Assembly: GCA_029747585.1 (NCBI GenBank)
Contig: JAPEVF010000142.1
Coordinates: 27,812-91,811, forward strand
DNA from: Pleurotus djamor
Taxonomy: Eukaryota > Basidiomycota > Agaricomycetes > Agaricales > Pleurotaceae
Reading direction: 5' to 3'
Length of the DNA: 64,000 nt
Made by a program: the position numbers and the translations under genes. This document shows, piece after piece, positions 33,098 through 44,858 of the stretch; the stretch's first letter is position 1; every line of letters begins with the position of its first letter. The notes under the pieces were generated by a model. It saw only the letters and a list, made by a program, of their open reading frames with translations, was not told the DNA's origin and did no database searches.

Positions 33098-34638
33098 ATG
33101 TACTGTGAGTTGATTTGGTCGCTTATCGTAGAGTTGTGGGTCCCCTGATCAGCGTTTGGTGTTCGCTTTAGCCTTCGTCGAATCCCCTAACCTCGGTCAC
33201 CTCGCACCTTCTTTCTTCGCTCTCCATATCGCTGGCGGGCACATCGGTCTCCCTTTTCTCGTCCTGACATTCCTGCTGTCCAGCGATGTCGTTCGCCATC
33301 CAACTCTCATTAATTTCTGCTTGACTTGGATCATCTACTCGGTTGTATATTGTCTTGGGTGAGTCCTACGATCCCTACATACGGAATGCGGGGAACTGAA
33401 ACGACTATGGAAGGTTGTACAAGGGCATTCGGTTCAATGACAATATTCAGAGTATGACGTGCCGCGTTCAGGCAATCTTAATCAAAGGCGCTCCCCCAAT
33501 GTGCGTAGCGATTGCGGGAACCATTGGAGTATGTGCTAAGTTTGTATACAGGGCATCGGTTGCCGGACTACTTGTGGTCATACAAGTGCGTCTCACCTTT
33601 CATGCTGTTCCGTCACTTTGCTGATCCGAGGCTAGGTGTTTACCGCTATCTACTTTCCCTCTCCTCCCTCTCCTCTTCGGCCAAGATGGCCAGCTACCGC
33701 TTGGTTAATCTTCGTATGTAGACCGCCGCATCACTCCCAGCATCTTGATTCTAAAATCCCATCCAGAGCTTATTCCTTCCCTACATCATCTTCGGCATCT
33801 TCGCTCTACCAACAGCGGTCGTGAGTGCGACCAATTCTCGCCTTTAATATATTACTGAAGTATTCAACAGATGATTCAAGAGTTGCCTGACTCCTTGACG
33901 CCGGCAAATGGTCTCTACTGTACTACGAAGATGGAGCCATTGTGAGCTGCGATGTCTCTACGAGTTCCATTCTCCATCTCATCACCAGCCCAGCCGTCGT
34001 TTCAGCGTCCCGGTATTCTGCACACTGATTGTGGTTTTGATCATTGTCCTCGAGAGTGCGTATACCATCAGCAACTGTTTCTGACCCAGGCTCATCTCCG
34101 TCTAGTCGCCATAGGCATTCGGTATTACATGGCCCGTTCGCGTATATTGAGGATTTTCCCTCTGGCCAATCGGCAGACTTCCCCTTCGATGTGCGCTCGT
34201 GTTGGTATATTCAATCTGTATTCGGTTGCTACTTTGAGGTATGTTCTTGCCCACCCTACCCTTAGTAGTACTTCATTAATTGGAGTATCACCAATCAGTG
34301 CGGGTATCTTCTTCATATCCAATTCTCAGAGCCCGTGGCCGTTCATGGTTCAGGCAGCTTTACCGCTTACTGCGGTTGTGGTTTTCGGTACTCAAAGGGT
34401 TCGTGGTAGAGTCTTTTGTCATCCATACCCCCGTTGACCCCGCTTTTAGGATCTCTTCTATACATGGAGCTTCTGGAAGCGACGCAGACGGAAGACAACC
34501 GAAGATATCGAAAGCTCTGCACCCAACTCTGCTGGGTTAATGGAGATGCCGCTTCCCGACATCGACAGCCTGAACATATCGTCGACGAATTTTGCTCCAG
34601 GGTATACGCCAACGAATTCGCAGCAAAGCTTGAAGTGA
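33098..34638 (+). CDS. Seven-transmembrane receptor-like protein
   Basis: About ten short exons join in phase. The first is only seven bases of coding sequence (ATG TAC T). Hydrophobic helices follow in order: HIAGGHIGLPFLVLTFLLSS, FCLTWIIYSVVYCLG, ASVAGLLVVIQVFTAIYF, LFLPYIIFGIFALPTAV, VPVFCTLIVVLIIVLESIAI, VGIFNLYSVATLSAGIFF, and MVQAALPLTAVVVFGTQ. The tail is charged (KRRRRKTTED) and cytosolic if the N-terminus is outside. The topology fits a GPCR-like protein of a mushroom-specific family. No ligand can be inferred, and STE3 pheromone-receptor features are not recognised. The gene ends 269 bp from the convergent SEC61 gamma gene. Confidence 0.65.
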
Positions 34639-34907
34639 ACGACTTCTAAGTGTTTGTTGTATAGTTCGTGCCGTTTGGGCAATATCGTCGGTGCTGTACA
34701 AGCATGGCCCCAGATATATCTGCGCTAGGCCAGGGAATGCTTTCGCTGCGAGACCGAGATTTGTGGATACATAGATTTGTAATTTATAGGCATAATTATC
34801 ACTTGCATGGACGATATTTTCTTGTGGGATTTGTGGAAGCATTATATGGGATATATTAGACCGACGCCCGCGTGTACAAATGAGTGACTATAATCGAAGC
34901 AGCGGAA

Positions 34908-35346
34908 CTATGCACCACCACTGAATGAAACGGAGAGACATAAGCATGGAAGAGAGACGTAAATCACGGATGAGAACGTACACAAGAATGTTGTTTCTAA
35001 GGTGAGAAGTCAGCACGACACGTCACTTGGGTTGGAGAAGGGGTGTACGCACATTGGGATGTGGATGAGCTTAACAAAGTAGCCAATGAAACCCATAATG
35101 CCGAAACCAATGGCAACAGCCTTGCATATTTGGGTGAATTCTGAAGAAGGATTCTTTAGCGACTGAGCCAGAGGGTTGGACGGTGCTGCAAACCTTTTTG
35201 TGAAGGCTTTGTGCAACGGGTGAGGAACTGTAACGGAAGGATCGTCAGACTTTGTTGCAGCACGACGCAGACAATCCACGCACCAAGTTTCCTTCCTTGA
35301 CGAATTGCTGGGGTATCTCGACGAATTCACGAAGCTTGTCGGACAT
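34908..35346 (-). CDS. SSS1: SEC61 gamma subunit (SSS1) of the ER translocon
   Basis: Starts MSDKLREFVEIPQQFVKEGN at 35346. Splicing five short exons gives a 70-residue protein with the conserved RCTKPSQKEFTQICKAVAIG, then a single membrane helix ([20 protein letters not shown]) and an end NILVGGA. The final exon carries only about four codons plus the stop (34908-34910). A GTACGT donor and TTCATTCAG acceptor make that join. SEC61 gamma clamps the protein-conducting channel in the ER membrane. Four introns in 70 codons is striking but seen in related fungi. It is divergent from the PPR gene, 264 bp away. Confidence 0.92.
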
Positions 35347-35610
35347 TTTTGGTGGACGGTGGTGGTGTTGGTGGTAGCGGTACAAGGGGTTTTTGGGTTG
35401 ACGTTGACATTTGCTGGCGGTTTCGCCTGCCTTTTGGCCCTCAGGAGATTATTCCCACGGTCAGTAAGACCACGTCGACACATTTTGTTTCCGATCCCAA
35501 GTCGTCCGTGACATTTCGAGGAACGCGTGCATGCGTATGTTTTTATTTTTTCTCCAAGTACATCACGCAAATCTAAGTCCAACTCCCTTGTTTTAGTATT
35601 TCACGCATGA

Positions 35611-37920
35611 ATGTACTTTCGTGTCGGTCTGATTCGAATCGGACGCGTCAGCCAAAACCACCATGGCTTCCCAACAATCCTCCCGACGACCCCGTTCTAT
35701 GGCAAGAGGCTCCCTAGTACGAGACGTTTGCACGTCGAGGCGACCAATGTACATACACCCAAGCTCCAGGAGCTTGTGCAGTCATTGAACGCTGCATCAA
35801 CCTCACAGAATATCAAGGATATCCACCAATCTTACATGGCCTTGTTGAAACAATCGAAACTCGCGGCGGAGACTTGCCCAGACGATACAATGTCCTCATC
35901 TCTCACGGAAGAGGCATTTACGGATATGTTGAATGTGCTTGGAACCTCTGGAAGGCCCGCCGACGTGAAGATGATTACAAAGGTTGCAAACGAAATGACT
36001 TCCGTCTTCGGGGTGGAACTTACCATGTCCGTGCATGATACCATCCTCCGCGCTTTTATTCGGAACGGTCACGTTAATGCTGCCTGCAATTGGCTTCAAA
36101 CTATGCCTCAGAAGCCTGGCCATCATACGCCCACGCGAGCACAATGGCATCTATTCCTGGAAAATATCGTCAATGGGACCCTCGTCGAGTCCTTCAAATA
36201 TCTTCGTAACGTTGTCAAAACCCGGATGCGTGCTTCGGGATGTCGTCCCAGCAATGAAACGTACAAGATACTCATCCGAGGTCGATGGGCTTCCTACACA
36301 GACCTTCCCCACTGCATCGTTTTCAAGAGTATCGTCGACGACATCAAGGCGGAAGATCTTCCTTTCGACGCTTCGATCCCTGCTCTGCTTTACACCAACT
36401 ACGCGGAAAGAGGCTTCCCTGTATACGCTATGGAGATAGAACGCTATTACCATGAGCAATTCCCTGATAGACCCTCTTCTCTCGAGCACCAAGAACGTCG
36501 ATGGGTCGAGTGGCTTGCTGATACCGCTCAATCTGACGGAATCAAAGGAGCTATCAAAATCTTTCGTACTCTGGAGCAGGAGGGGTGTACATCTTCCCCC
36601 ACCATTATTCGCTCCCTCCTGCGACATTCGAGGCACGTCAAGGACATCAAGGTCCTTGAGCAGGAACTAGGCATCCAGCCCAACATATCACTGTGGTCGA
36701 TCGTCATCACCAACGTGTGTCGCACTGGGAATACGAGTGCAGCCATCAACATCTACAGGGAATGCAAAGCCGCCGGGTTTCTCCCTGATGCTGCTTTGGT
36801 CGGTCCTATCATCAGGGCCCTTTGCCAAACATCCCTCCCCCAACCATCAGATGACTCCGTCAATCTGGCTCTGAGTATCTACGAGGAATTGGCGGCGGCT
36901 GTACCCCCTGATGCTGAGAACGGTCAGATCGCTGCGACGACTAAACACTCTGCAGGTCCCGACGCGGTCATCTATCAAACCCTTTTGCGCGCCCTAGCTA
37001 CTTCCGTTGATGCCAAAGCCCAGTTCCCGAAAGCTTCGGCGCTGTTGGCTGACATGGAGAAGAGGAAGATCTCGTTGAATGACAGCATCGTTGCAACCTC
37101 TACTATCGTCCTTCTCATGCGGAACTCTGAGAACTTGGATCAGGCGTTTCATTTCTACAAGTCGTTATCCAGTTCCTTAGATGGCAAGGGCTATCCTATA
37201 GTCTTAAATGCATTCTGCAAGTTGTCGCTCGGCCCTGACGACCATGTCCCTTCGCTCCCTCGCTACTTCGAAATGGTAAACGACATGCGCAGAGCAGGCC
37301 ACAAAATGACACCCGAGGTCTACACCATCCTTCTTCGTCAATTGGCCATCGTCGGCACCCGCCTCCAACGAGCAGATTCCGACCTCCCGATAGAAGTTCT
37401 CCCTAAACTCATCGCCACTGTTCGGCACGTACACGATCATCTCACCCTCGACGCATCCTTATCCCCAGACGCCCACCTTCTCAACCAACTCATGGATACA
37501 TATCAACGTCTAGGCTGTTTCGGGGATGCCTGCAGGGCCTGGGAGATGATGTATCTTTCTGGAAGATTCGACCATATCAGCGTTAGCATCATTCTCGATG
37601 CCTGCGGCCATGCTGGATCATGGCAAATTGCGAAGAGGGTGTGCACACAGTTATCACGGGATAATTTTCTCTTCAACCAACATAATTGGAATACATGGTT
37701 GGAATGTCTGTGCCGCTTGGGGATGCTCAACCAGGCGGTGAAGGTGGCATGTTTGGAAATGGGTGTCGAGCAAGATGATGTTGCACCTGACGTTGATACG
37801 GCTCGGGTGCTCATATCTTTCGCCCGCAAGGCGAATGTCCAGACCGAAGTGTCCTCTCGGATCCAGCGTTACTTGCCAGAGTTATGGGAACAACTCCCAG
37901 ATGATTTACGAACTCAGTAG
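35611..37920 (+). CDS. Pentatricopeptide-repeat (PPR) protein, probably mitochondrial
   Basis: Single exon of 769 residues. The N-terminus is Arg-rich and acid-free ([17 protein letters not shown]), as expected for mitochondrial import. Repeated 35-residue helical-pair units are visible, such as [50 protein letters not shown] and [23 protein letters not shown] proteins bind specific organellar RNAs and act in maturation or translation. The target is unknown. The stop is 160 bp from the convergent GCV2 end. Confidence 0.85.
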   Translation: MYFRVGLIRIGRVSQNHHGFPTILPTTPFYGKRLPSTRRLHVEATNVHTPKLQELVQSLNAASTSQNIKDIHQSYMALLKQSKLAAETCPDDTMSSSLTEEAFTDMLNVLGTSGRPADVKMITKVANEMTSVFGVELTMSVHDTILRAFIRNGHVNAACNWLQTMPQKPGHHTPTRAQWHLFLENIVNGTLVESFKYLRNVVKTRMRASGCRPSNETYKILIRGRWASYTDLPHCIVFKSIVDDIKAEDLPFDASIPALLYTNYAERGFPVYAMEIERYYHEQFPDRPSSLEHQERRWVEWLADTAQSDGIKGAIKIFRTLEQEGCTSSPTIIRSLLRHSRHVKDIKVLEQELGIQPNISLWSIVITNVCRTGNTSAAINIYRECKAAGFLPDAALVGPIIRALCQTSLPQPSDDSVNLALSIYEELAAAVPPDAENGQIAATTKHSAGPDAVIYQTLLRALATSVDAKAQFPKASALLADMEKRKISLNDSIVATSTIVLLMRNSENLDQAFHFYKSLSSSLDGKGYPIVLNAFCKLSLGPDDHVPSLPRYFEMVNDMRRAGHKMTPEVYTILLRQLAIVGTRLQRADSDLPIEVLPKLIATVRHVHDHLTLDASLSPDAHLLNQLMDTYQRLGCFGDACRAWEMMYLSGRFDHISVSIILDACGHAGSWQIAKRVCTQLSRDNFLFNQHNWNTWLECLCRLGMLNQAVKVACLEMGVEQDDVAPDVDTARVLISFARKANVQTEVSSRIQRYLPELWEQLPDDLRTQ

Positions 37921-38080
37921 ATATAGAGTCGGAAATGTAAAGCATCGCATAAAAGCCCAAATTGAAGAATATAGATGTGGTAGTAATACAGTGTAGTGCG
38001 TGGTTGAACATGCAGGAGCCTTCTAGAAAGTGTAAGGAGTGAAGAAAAACCTCTAGTGTCTAAAACGTCTATCATGATCT

Positions 38081-41000
38081 CTAAGCGTGAGCCAATTCTT
38101 CGACGGAGGGGCAATCGCACTGCAAAAGATACATCATCAGAGAAGGCGATGAACATGCTGGCGGATAACTCACGATGAGATTGAGGTCGCCGTAGGCTAG
38201 AAGGCGCGAAGTACCTATCAGCAAGGTACAGCACGATGAGGAAATGGGACCCACCATCATCAATACGCGAAACAGTTGGCCAGAACTTCTTTTCATGTAG
38301 CCAGGGCGCTGGGTACGCAGCGGTTTCACGGGAGTAGGGTCTACATCCATAATGAGAGACGAACCAGCAAACCAGCAGACTCGACTCACCTATTCCATTC
38401 GGCTTCAGGAAGTGCGATGACATGCGCTGGGTGCGGGGCGTTCTTAAGCAAGTTATTATCCTTAGGCTGCTTGCCATCAATGATGTCCTGAGCTTCTTGG
38501 CGAATTTGGATCATAGCATCACAGAATCTAAGGAGGATCAGATGAGATCAGATGAGGGGAAGGGAAAACGATACTGGCGACGTACCGATCAATCTCTTCC
38601 AGTGTTTCGGATTCTGTTGGTTCGATAAGCATACAAGTCGAGATAGGCCAAGAGCAAGTAGGTGGATGGAAGCCGTAATCCTAGGTGGAAGCCCGATCAG
38701 TAACCGCAAAGGACACCAAAAGAGTTAGATATACCTGTAGACGTTTGGCGAAGTCAGTAACCTTGAGGCCAGCAGCTTTATCAAATTCAGCCAGGTCGAT
38801 GAGCAACTCATGGGCGACGCGGTTGTTGTTGTTCTTGTAGCGAAGACTGTAGTGACCAGATAGACGGTAAGCCATGTAATTGGCGTTCAGCAGAGCGATT
38901 CTGGAAGAATCAGCAAGTCCCTGGCCACCCAACATCTTGATGTACGCCCAGGAAATGAGATGGATGGAGGAACTGCCGAAGGGCGCCGCTGAGACTGCAT
39001 TGATGGCTTGGCTGTTGGCCTCCGCTGACAAGTAAGGATGGGTGGGTAGGAAAGGCGCGAGATGCTCGGCGACACAGATAGGGCTAGATGAAGGTTAAAA
39101 TGATGATCTCTCCGCAGTTTGGGAACACTCACCCAACACCAGGGCCTCCTCCTCCATGGGGACTGTAAGGCAAGAGTAAGTCAACACGAACATCATACGA
39201 GGTTTGATGAAACATACATGGCGAATGTCTTGTGGAGATTCATGTGGCAAACATCACCACCGCATTTAGCAGGGTTGGTGGAACCGATTTGAGCGTTGAG
39301 ATTAGCACCGTCGAGATAAACCTGACCGCCGTTGTCATGGATGATTTTACATGCCTAGAAGATTGTCAGGGTAAGAATACAACCTGTAAGCAAAAAGAAT
39401 CTTACCTCCTGGACACCGTCTTCAAAAACTCCGAAAGTGGACGGGTAGGTGATCTATTTCAAGTATGAGAGCGGAAGAGTATCCGGCTGCTGATAAAACC
39501 CACCATGAACGCGGCCAGTTGGTCCTTGTGCTTCTCAGCCTTCTCCTTGAGGTCCTTGAGGTCGAGGCTACCATCCGCAAGCGCTTTGACGGGCACGACC
39601 TTGAGACCGGCCATCACAGCGGACTAAAACACGCTTAGCATGGAGAGACCTATCCAACGGGGATCATGGAAGCTCACTGCAGGATTTGTTCCATGGGCAC
39701 TAAGTGGGATTAAGCAAATATCTCGATGACCTTCACCCCTCGATTCGTGGTAAGCCCGGATGACGCAGAGACCAGCATATTCGCCAGCAGCGCCCGAATT
39801 CGGTTGCAACGAAGCGGCGTGGAAACCAGTAATCCTGCAAAGATCCTCCTCAAGTTCCTAACACCAAAGTCAGCCAAGGCTGAAAGCGCCGGAATAGAAA
39901 AGTATTACCTTGATAATTGTAAGGTAACCTTCAACCTGTTCAGCGGGAGCGAAGGGATGGACGGAACTGAATTCGGGCCAGGTCAAGGGTATCATGCTAC
40001 TTGTGCTGTTCAGCTTCATGGTGCAGCTGCCGAGGGGGATCATGCTATGGACGAGACCGATATCCTTAGAGGCCAAGTGGTTGATGTATCGAAGCATTTC
40101 GGTTTCCGAGTGATGTTTGTTGAAGACAGGGTGGGGGAGGAATTCCGATGTGCGACGCAAGCTGGATGCAATGGCCACCCGTTCAGGAAGAACGAGTCTG
40201 GAGCGATCGATGACGGGTGCAGATACGGCGCTAGCAAAGACATTGATGATCGAAAGGAGATCAATGGGACCAACGCTTTCGTCGAGTGTGACTCCAACAT
40301 GAGTATCGTCGACCTGACGAAGATTGATATTTGCTGCCATAGCTGTCGCGTGTACAACGTCCGCTGTTCCAGTAGCCGCTGAGACATCCAACGTAAGAGT
40401 GTCGAAAAATTCAGTGTTGACCGACTTGAAACCCAATCCTTCAACTGCAGTTTTCAGAACTTGAGTTAATCCGTGAATCCGTTCGGCAACACGCTTAAGA
40501 CCTTCCGGACCATGATAGACAGCATACATCGCAGCCATATTGGCAAGAAGGGCTTGACTAGTACAAATGTTGCTAGTCGCCTTCTCGCGTCGAATATGCT
40601 GCTCGCGTGCTAAATACGATCACGTGAGTTATATAAGAGAGGACGTCAGGGGTAACCGCTTACTTTGAAGAGCCAAGCGATAAGCGGGACGTCCAGTGGC
40701 ATCACGACTGCGTCCAATCAGACGTCCCGGCATCTTTCGCTTCAACTTGTCTGTCACCGCGAAGAACGCAGCATGAGGCCCACCATAGCCAGCAGGTACA
40801 CCAAAACGAGCCGAGTTGCCCAAGACCACATCAGCTCCCCACTCTCCAGGAGGCTTGATCATAGTCAAGGCCAGCAGATCGGTTGCGCATATTACGAGTC
40901 CACCGGCGGAATGAACAGAATCAGCGAGAGCGCTATAGTCCTTGATGGTTCCATCAACATCAGGATACTGCACAAGAACACCACAAAGATCTGAACGAAG

Positions 41001-41827
41001 GGCCGTGTCGGAAACAATGCGTTCAACGTTCCCAGTGACGATATTGATACCGAAACCCTTGGCACGCGTTCGAAGGACAGCCAATGTTTGCGGAGAAACC
41101 CCTGAATCAACGAAGAAAGACCGTTTCTTGTGATTAGAGTTCACATAGGCCATGACCATGCCTTCTGCAGCCGCAGTAGCTTCGTCCAATAAGGATGCGT
41201 TCGCGATATCCATTGACGTGAGAGACATAACCATAGTCTGGAAATTGACAAGAGATTCCAAACGTCCTGGGCAGAAGCTTAATGACGCCCAAAAGTTACA
41301 GTTATTACGGCATACCTTGGGCGACTTCGGGTTGATATGGAGTGTACGGCGTGTACCATTGGGGGTTTTCCATGACCTAACGAACACTATTCATAGGTGA
41401 CTCCACAAAAATTTCCCCCAGGACTCACGTTTCGCAAGACAACTGGAGGAACGACCGCATTGTGATAGCCCATACCTATGTAACTCTTGAATTTTTCATT
41501 CTTCGCGCCCAGAGCCTGTGCTCGACGGTGAAGCTCGGATTCGCTGAGGGGTGGAATTGTCGAGTTGTTGACGGAGTCTGCGACGCGAATTTGGTCGGGA
41601 ACAGTATCCGCGATGAAGGCGTCGAAAGAGTCATAGTTGAGCTTGGACAGCATATACGACGTCTCGCGATCATCTGGACCAATATGTCTCTCTGGGAAGG
41701 TATCCAGAGGCGCGAAGAGCGACGACAGGGGTTTGAGGGTAGCGAAACGACGCGTCGGGCATCGCACAGGACGATGTCGGACACCAGCAACGATCCTGAG
41801 GCCAACAGACCACCGAAGAGAGGACAT
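38081..41827 (-). CDS. GCV2: Glycine dehydrogenase (decarboxylating), P-protein of the glycine cleavage system
   Basis: Starts [15 protein letters not shown] with a basic mitochondrial presequence at 41827 and ends at 38081, with about a dozen exons. Conserved blocks appear in order: [96 protein letters not shown]-like [24 protein letters not shown], and the pyridoxal-phosphate lysine in [16 protein letters not shown], split by an intron. The enzyme decarboxylates glycine and passes the aminomethyl group to the lipoyl H-protein in the matrix. In several mushrooms a glycine dehydrogenase gene lies near the A locus (recalled synteny). Confidence 0.95.
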
Positions 41828-42175
41828 GGTGGTGGTTGAGGAGAGGAGGTAATGGAGTCTCGGATAAGAGTAATAAAACGAAAACTCGAGTTAGGGTCAG
41901 AAAAGTTCACCGAGCCATTCACCGAGTAAATTTGCTTATCGGAGGCCAGATTGGGCCTCTGCGGGGAGAACTCTGTCTCACATCCAGGCGCTGTTGTGCT
42001 CGATTGGGCAGAAATTTCAAGTTTGTATATTTGCAGAGTACATCGCGCGTTTTCTGGGACATGGCCGTCGAGGAAATGGGTCTGAGCGCCTCTGCGACTC
42101 GTCCATCGCCCAAAATGGACACGAAAAACTTTTTCACTGGCTCGGAGCAACGGCATCCCGTCTTCCCCACGCCCC
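41828..42175 (-). other. Intergenic region
   Basis: 348 bp between the ARMH3-like stop and the GCV2 start, same strand. No feature is recognised beyond a presumed GCV2 promoter. Confidence 0.5.
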
Positions 42176-44753
42176 TCATGGCATCAAGGACATTCCATCC
42201 GCGTATGCATACCGGGCAAATGAAACCACATCTTCCAGGTGTTTTCTGTAAAAGCATGTCAGTGACATGGTCTAGAGTATGGGCTAGAACAGAAAAGACA
42301 TACGAGGGTTCCTCTATCTCTGCCTCAGTCGCCCCGTAAATGCCATCACGGTTGACTTCGTTGGCAACAACGCTGAGGGCGGCCTTTGCTGTCCGAGCAG
42401 AAGCTTCCTGAATCTTCCCTTCGTAGTAGGCCAGAGTTTCTAACACGTTTTCGAGCTTGTTTACAGGCGATATTAGTGGATTCGATCCACGGCGCCTGAA
42501 AGACGGGCTTTGCGGAAGCACAAGCGTTTCCAAGAGTGCGGTGAGCTTGCGGAACGTAGAGGCTGATCTGACCAACTCGTACTGGCGGGATTAACGCTTA
42601 ATTCCATAAGTATATCTGTGATATGCACTCACAACCAGTTCGTTGATTAAACGAGGCGATGGAAGATATTTATCCGCAACACTCACGCCAAGAAAGACGC
42701 AATCAATCGTCTTCATAGACGTCAAGCGTAAGCCCCAATTGAGAATAAACATTCGGTGAGCCTACTTACCTCCCGAACAAGTTGCTCCACGCCCCCAGTC
42801 GTAGCTAAACTGTTCTGCCTTGTGACGAGAAAGTCTAACAAGCTACAAAGAGCTTTCCAGAGTTCGCCCCAATGATACTCTGATCAGAACATCATTGACA
42901 TCAGTTCGGGATGGATGGGAGAACGACAAGGACACACCTAGACGACGGCGTTCCTTCTGAAGAAACCATATCACCCTATGGCATACCCGGACGCAGATTC
43001 TTCGTAGATAATTAATTGAGAAACCAAGGAAATCACGAATGAAATCACAAACAAGTATAAGGATGTTTCCAAGTTCATGTGTAAATTATGGCGAAGCCAC
43101 AGCGTACAACAATCCAGAAGTGCGCAGAGCACCGGTGCCGGTGGTTTCAACAGTGGCAATGGAGGTTATATATATATATATAATTGAAATGACGAACGTC
43201 GAGGGTTAGACAGAGGACTCACCTGACGACACAGTCTGATAGGTTGATCCGTTGGCTCGCTAAAGGCCTTGAGTATCTCATAGTTCTCTGCGAATGCCAG
43301 AAGAGTATTGAGAGCAAGATTCGCGTAAGCAATAGCTCTGGGAGACGCAACGGACGAGGCGTGCGTAAACAAGTAGGAAGATAACGCGAGGATAGTCAAT
43401 GGAGGGCACCCAGTCGCAGGCCTGCTCGATGTATCTTGGGGAGGGGAAGGGGGAGGGGGAGGAGGCGACAAACATTCCNAAGAACACGGTTACGAATGTT
43501 CGATTTGATTTGATGAACTCGAAGACAAGGAGAAGCACTGCAGCGGCTTCAATGGGTCTATGGACACATTTAAGCAATTATCTCGGAGACAAGGGGATTT
43601 GTACTTACTGAGTTTCGAAGAGCTTGCGTGGGCTCTCAGCGGGTTTCAATGCCAAAGCTCTATCCGGTCTCAACGAGGTAACCATTGATGCTAGGGCGTT
43701 CGTTAAAGACTGAGGGGATGGTGAGTCGTCGGAGATAGCCTGGTACGCTCTGCTTCATTAGCCTTCGGTAGAGAAAGAGACTGGACGAACCAACTTACTT
43801 GATAGCAGCTTCAAGCGCAAAATTAACGGACCAAAGTATTTGCCTCATCAGTTTGGTATCGCCGGTCTGACGGATATGTTGCAGATACAAGTTGAGATTT
43901 GCTGCATCGGATTTATGATAGTTCGCTAGTAGTGCTAAGAGCAGTGAAGCTTCGAAGGTAAATTTCTCGGTATCGGGGGACTTGATGAACTACAAGCAAA
44001 CTATTATAAGCAACGGAACGATGAGGATTCTTGGAAGAGTCAAGACTGACCGTTGATATGGCAGGGAAAAGATCGCGTCGTAAGAAGTAAGCACCAGGGC
44101 TTAATTGACCAACACCGCAAACATATATGAGTGCGACTTGCAGAATACCATGCCTGACGGAGGCTATAGTGATAGTACATGAGTTACACCGATGATCTGG
44201 CATTCTGCACTCACCAGATAATTCAGAATCCACCAATCCCTCGCGAATGATCGTCACAAATTTCTGGCGACAACTCAATAAGTGGATCTCCGTAGTCGAC
44301 GAAGGAACATACAATAAAGAAGGTATCACTCCGCCCAACACCACCAGCCATGATCTCCATGACTTCCAATCCCGAGGGATTCTTGCTGAACAGAGTTCTC
44401 AGCAGAATCTGTAGGGTCTCAAGACCTTGTGTAGAATGAATATGTCGTAGGCATTGTGAGTATAGGGTGTTGAACAATGACTACTAAATGGGTGCCCGAT
44501 GAGTGTGGTGTATCATGCATGAGTTGTGGCAATGGGGAGCGCGCACCTTTGAGATGCCGAGATAGGCTGCCTTAGGAAGCTCGCTCAATTTCCGGGTGAG
44601 GTAACTTCGATCAACTTCAAGCGAGAAGAGTTGGTCGAAGAACACGTCTTCGGTGTTGCCGGGGGTGATCTGCACATACGTAGAGCCACCGAACAGCTTG
44701 TCATACCAAACCACGAATTTCGAGCCCGAGGATGGCCTCCTGGAGTTGAGCAT
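42176..44753 (-). CDS. ARMH3-like armadillo-helical (DUF1741) protein
   Basis: Starts MLNSRRPSSGSKFVVWYDKL at 44753, with about ten exons of helical repeat sequence (LETLQILLRTLFSKNPSGLE, AYANLALNTLLAFAENYEIL). The C-terminal part reads WGELWKALCSLLDFLVTRQN and VADKYLPSPRLINELVYELV, which I recognise as the DUF1741 domain of ARMH3 (C10orf76). In animals that protein works at the Golgi with GBF1 and PI4KB. The last intron is read so that the protein ends YAYADGMSLMP at 42176, about 350 bp before GCV2. A spurious n at 43479 breaks the frame, and deleting it joins TVFLECLSPP to the exon with SYLFTHASSVASPR. Confidence 0.7.
43167..43182. repeat. (TA)8 microsatellite
   Basis: A simple TA run lying in a predicted intron of the ARMH3-like gene. 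Confidence 0.85.
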
Positions 44754-44858
44754 AGACTGAGGAGAAGTGGGAGTGCCAAGCGCTAATTTACAACTACGAC
44801 ACGTATGAACACGAAATACAAATTCGGTGGTGAACCGTCCAAAAACAACGAGCGATCA

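Noticed and set aside
33098..34638. Call as a STE3-type pheromone receptor (B-locus gene)
   Set aside because: Seven helices are present, but none of the family motifs I know, and no pheromone precursor (CaaX-ending short ORF) is seen nearby.
41919..42575. Independent 218-residue protein on minus
   Set aside because: Its first part is the last exons of the ARMH3-like gene read through an intron; the second half lacks coding character.
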